This document shows, piece after piece, positions 61,915 through 64,000 of a stretch of DNA of 64,000 bases. The position numbers were made by a program, and so were the translations under genes. Origin of the DNA: Streptomyces violaceusniger Tu 4113 (lineage in GTDB: Bacteria > Actinomycetota > Actinomycetes > Streptomycetales > Streptomycetaceae); contig NC_015957.1 of NCBI RefSeq assembly GCF_000147815.2, forward strand, positions 496,001-560,000, in the 5' to 3' direction. The stretch's first letter is position 1. Every line of letters begins with the position of its first letter. The notes beneath the pieces are model-generated. The model made no database searches. It was not told where the DNA came from and was given only the letters and a program-made list of their open reading frames with translations.

Positions 61915-62235
61915 TCACTCGCCCGCCGTGGCCTCCAGGCCGACGATGGCCACCAGCAGCAGGAGCAGGAAGAAGATCCGGGCCGGGGTGACCGGTTCAT
62001 GGAAGAGGATCATGCCCAGCAGCGCGGTGCCGACGGCGCCGATGCCGACCCAGACGCCGTAGGCCGTGCCGATGGGCAGGCTCTTCACCGCCACGCTCAG
62101 CAGCCCCATGCTCACGATCAGACCGGCGACGGTGAAGACGCTGGGCCACAGCCGGGTGAAGCCGTCGCTCAGCTTCATGCCGATCGACCAGCAGATTTCG
62201 AACAGTCCGGCGATGAGCAGCAGGACCCATGCCAT
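61915..62235 (-). CDS. sugE: SMR-family guanidinium exporter (Gdx/SugE type)
   Basis: A 106-residue small multidrug resistance protein with four helices. The essential glutamate is Glu13 (MAWVLLLIAGLFEICWSIGM), followed by KSLPIGTAYGVWVGIGAVGT, the SMR signature, and FFLLLLLVAIVGLEATAG. GGAGGTGCCGTC precedes the ATG. The 5' leader carries a guanidine-III riboswitch, which identifies it as a guanidinium exporter (Gdx) rather than a multidrug pump. It works as a dual-topology dimer in the membrane. Confidence 0.93.
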   Translation of the reverse strand: MAWVLLLIAGLFEICWSIGMKLSDGFTRLWPSVFTVAGLIVSMGLLSVAVKSLPIGTAYGVWVGIGAVGTALLGMILFHEPVTPARIFFLLLLLVAIVGLEATAGE

Positions 62236-62269
62236 GACGGCACCTCCGTGAAGTCTCTCGTTACGGGGT

Positions 62270-62310
62270 GCGTCGTCTTTGCGGGGCCCGGTACGGCGCG
62301 TCTCGTCGGG
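62270..62310 (-). ncRNA. Guanidine-III riboswitch (ykkC-III)
   Basis: Read on the minus strand the region has CCCGACGAGACGCGCCGTAC, then CGGG, a short loop, and AAAGACGACGC. This matches the ykkC-III (guanidine-III) core as I remember it from Thermobifida fusca: CCGGACGAGG, GCGCCGTACC, GG and CAAGACG-CGC in the same order and spacing. It lies 35-75 bases upstream of the SMR gene start, with its 3' end near the ribosome site, so guanidine binding likely frees translation. Confidence 0.87.
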
Positions 62311-62338
62311 TTGTTCTCGACCGTAGCAAGTCCCGGCG

Positions 62339-63355
62339 TCAGAGGAGCGGGGCGGTGAGGAGGGGCAGGGCGCGGGTGAGCTCGCGCTCCCAGTAGGGCC
62401 AGGTGTGGGTGCCGGGGCCGTAGAGGTGGGCGGTGACGGCCAGGCCGTGGGTGCGGGCGCGGCGCACATAGCGCTGGGCCATCTCGCCGAGGCCGCGCTC
62501 CAGGGTGTCCTCGGGGCGGTCCGGAGGGTCGAGGGGGCCGGGGGTGCCGTTGCCGCAGGCGACGTAGAGCGGGTAGCCGCGGGGGAGTCGGGGGATGAGG
62601 GCGTACGGGTTGTGGGCGCCCCAGAGCGCGGACTGGGCGGCGGGGTCTCCCCACAGGGCCGTCGGGTCGGCGCCCTGGCCCGTAAGGATGCCTTGGATGC
62701 CGGCGGGATCCAGGGTGGTGTGGACGACACCGCTGAAGGACGCCGCCGCGCGGAACAGGCGGGGGTGGCGGGCGGCGTAGGACAGGGCGCCGAAGCCGCC
62801 CATGGACAGGCCGGCGATCGTACGGCGGCCGTTGGCCCGTAAGGCGCGCTCCAGGAGGGGGCGCAGCTCGGCCAGGTGGAAGGTCTCCCAGGCGGGCGCA
62901 CCGTAGTGGCCGCCGTTCCACCAGTCGGAGTAGAAGCCCACGGGGCCGCCCTCGGGGGAGACGATCAGGGCCGGGGTGCCGGCGGTGATGGCCTCGACAT
63001 CGGTGTTGAGGGTCCACGCCTCCCAGCCGGGGCCCGGGTCGCAGCAGCCGTGGAGCAGGTAGAGGACGGGCCAGCGGTGGTGGGGCCGGCGGTCGTAGCC
63101 GGTGGGGAGGAGGACGCGGGCATGGCCCTCGCGGCCCAGGGCGGGCGAGTCGATCGTCAGGTCGAGGACGCGCTCGCTGACGCGGTCCGCGGCGATGAGG
63201 CGCGCGCGGGCGGGCGTCCGGCGTCCGGCAAGGGCTTCCGCGGGACGGGCCTTCGAGGGGCCGGGCTCCCGGGAGCGGGCTTCGGCGGTGGACGTCAGGA
63301 GCGGTGCGGCGGCCAGCGCGGTGAGCGCGGCGACGGCTCTGCGGCGGTTCGGCAT
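62339..63355 (-). CDS. Secreted esterase (alpha/beta hydrolase, antigen 85-like)
   Basis: A 338-residue exported hydrolase. Signal peptide MPNRRRAVAALTALAAAPLL, then PVLYLLHGCCDPG (oxyanion region), nucleophile elbow IAGLSMGGFGALSYAARHP, and a late His in GPGTHTWPYWERELTRALP. The fold is of the esterase D/antigen 85 group. AAGGAG precedes the ATG by 8 bases. It probably acts on a surface or environmental ester. Confidence 0.92.
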   Translation of the reverse strand: MPNRRRAVAALTALAAAPLLTSTAEARSREPGPSKARPAEALAGRRTPARARLIAADRVSERVLDLTIDSPALGREGHARVLLPTGYDRRPHHRWPVLYLLHGCCDPGPGWEAWTLNTDVEAITAGTPALIVSPEGGPVGFYSDWWNGGHYGAPAWETFHLAELRPLLERALRANGRRTIAGLSMGGFGALSYAARHPRLFRAAASFSGVVHTTLDPAGIQGILTGQGADPTALWGDPAAQSALWGAHNPYALIPRLPRGYPLYVACGNGTPGPLDPPDRPEDTLERGLGEMAQRYVRRARTHGLAVTAHLYGPGTHTWPYWERELTRALPLLTAPLL

Positions 63356-63522
63356 CGTTCGTTCTCCTTCGCGGTGCTGCGTACGGAGCTGAACGGGGCA
63401 CGGTGCGTGGTCAGTTGAAACTTTGATGTCGGCGGGCGGCCGTGGCAAGAGCGCCGACAGTGGTCCCACGTAGGCTTAACCGCGATATGTGTGCGGGGGC
63501 ACGATCGAAGGGGGCGGCCTGC

Positions 63523-64000
63523 GTGGGCGGGGCGACGGGGAGCAAGCGCGTACCACGGGCGGTGCGGGAGCAGCAGATGCTGGACGCGGGGGTACGGGCC
63601 TTCGCGCGCAGCGGCTATCAGAACGCCTCGATGGACGACATCGCCGAGTTGGCCGGGGTTTCCAAACCGCTGGTCTATCTCTATCTCAACTCCAAGGAAG
63701 AGCTGTTCACGGCGTGCATACGGCGGGAGGCCGTGGCGCTGGTGACCGCGGTGCGCGCCGCCGTGGAGCGGGACGCGCCCGCCGACCGGCAGTTGTGGAG
63801 CGGGCTGAGCGGCTTCTTCGCACATGCGGCCGAACATCCCGACGGCTGGACGCTGTTGCATGTGCAGGCCCGTACGCATGGGCAGCCCTACGCGCGCGAA
63901 GTGGCCGCGATGCGGGCGGAGATCGTGGAGTTCGTGACGCAGCTGATAGGGGCGGCGGCGCGGGAGCACGCCCGCGGCGCGGCGCGCGCCCGGACCCTCG
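63523..64000 (+). CDS. TetR/AcrR family regulator (truncated by window end)
   Basis: The first ~159 residues of a TetR-type regulator. HTH region: MLDAGVRAFARSGYQNASMD then DIAELAGVSKPLVYLYLNSK and EELFTACI. The ligand-binding helices begin after. The GTG at 63523 has AAGGGGG about 7 bases upstream; an in-frame ATG at 63487 is possible. It is divergent from the secreted esterase and could regulate it. The end lies beyond the window. Confidence 0.92.
   Translation, partial: MGGATGSKRVPRAVREQQMLDAGVRAFARSGYQNASMDDIAELAGVSKPLVYLYLNSKEELFTACIRREAVALVTAVRAAVERDAPADRQLWSGLSGFFAHAAEHPDGWTLLHVQARTHGQPYAREVAAMRAEIVEFVTQLIGAAAREHARGAARARTL

Overview
The window is high-GC actinobacterial chromosome, almost certainly Streptomyces. 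The evidence is the developmental sigma/anti-sigma pair BldN-RsbN, a Rex-controlled hem operon, GTG/TTG starts with strong GGAGG sites, translationally coupled gene pairs, terminator hairpins without U-tracts, and rare TTA codons. From memory, gene order resembles two blocks of the S. coelicolor core (the bldN/rex-hem region and the hemL/ccs/mqn region). No rRNA, tRNA or CRISPR array was seen.

Layout. 1-5.2 kb: end of an MFS transporter, acuC, a conserved unknown, a BdtA-like HTH protein, the 32-residue ribosomal protein bS22, an NAD epimerase and a PlsC-type acyltransferase. 5.5-8.3 kb: rsbN and bldN with a long leader holding a BldD-box candidate. 8.3-9.7 kb: HAD hydrolase and glutaredoxin. 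10.1-16.2 kb: a Rex operator, then rex-hemA-hemC-hemD-hemB, which couples NADH/NAD+ sensing to tetrapyrrole synthesis. 16.2-28.9 kb: kinase, secreted D-Ala-D-Ala carboxypeptidase, secreted proteins, divergent argS/lysS (class I LysRS), a DUF2637 membrane protein, two DUF3558 lipoproteins and rtcB. 29-33 kb: a self-contained ferredoxin / ferredoxin reductase / cytochrome P450 cassette and an SDR. 33.1-36 kb: a charged, repeat-rich secreted PepSY-type protein, YnfA, DinB and a hypothetical.

About 36.2-44.5 kb is an accessory island: a large serine recombinase, a frameshifted DNA-binding gene, a leftover C-terminus of a phage tape-measure protein, a small zinc-ribbon gene, an XRE regulator, and a divergent operon of four small genes. 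The first gene of that operon is cut by a complete IS256-family element with an 8-bp target duplication. An ECF sigma factor with a membrane partner and an IS481 fragment follow.

From 44.6 kb the core resumes: hemL, a histidine phosphatase, a Tat lipoprotein deacetylase-like protein, System II cytochrome c maturation (TlpA-CcdA-ResB-CcsB), futalosine-pathway menaquinone genes (UbiD-type decarboxylase, MqnP, UbiX, Lrp regulator, MqnE), UdgX, GNAT and DUF4229. The last 4 kb hold a cysteine-rich leader peptide before a dicarboxylate/cystine-type symporter, a guanidine-III riboswitch before a Gdx-type SMR exporter, an esterase and a truncated TetR gene.

The most unusual signals are (i) a recurrent pattern of tandem duplications that begin at the 3' end and stop codon of unrelated genes, (ii) the leader-peptide/symporter locus, (iii) the guanidine-III riboswitch, and (iv) the layered decay in the accessory island.
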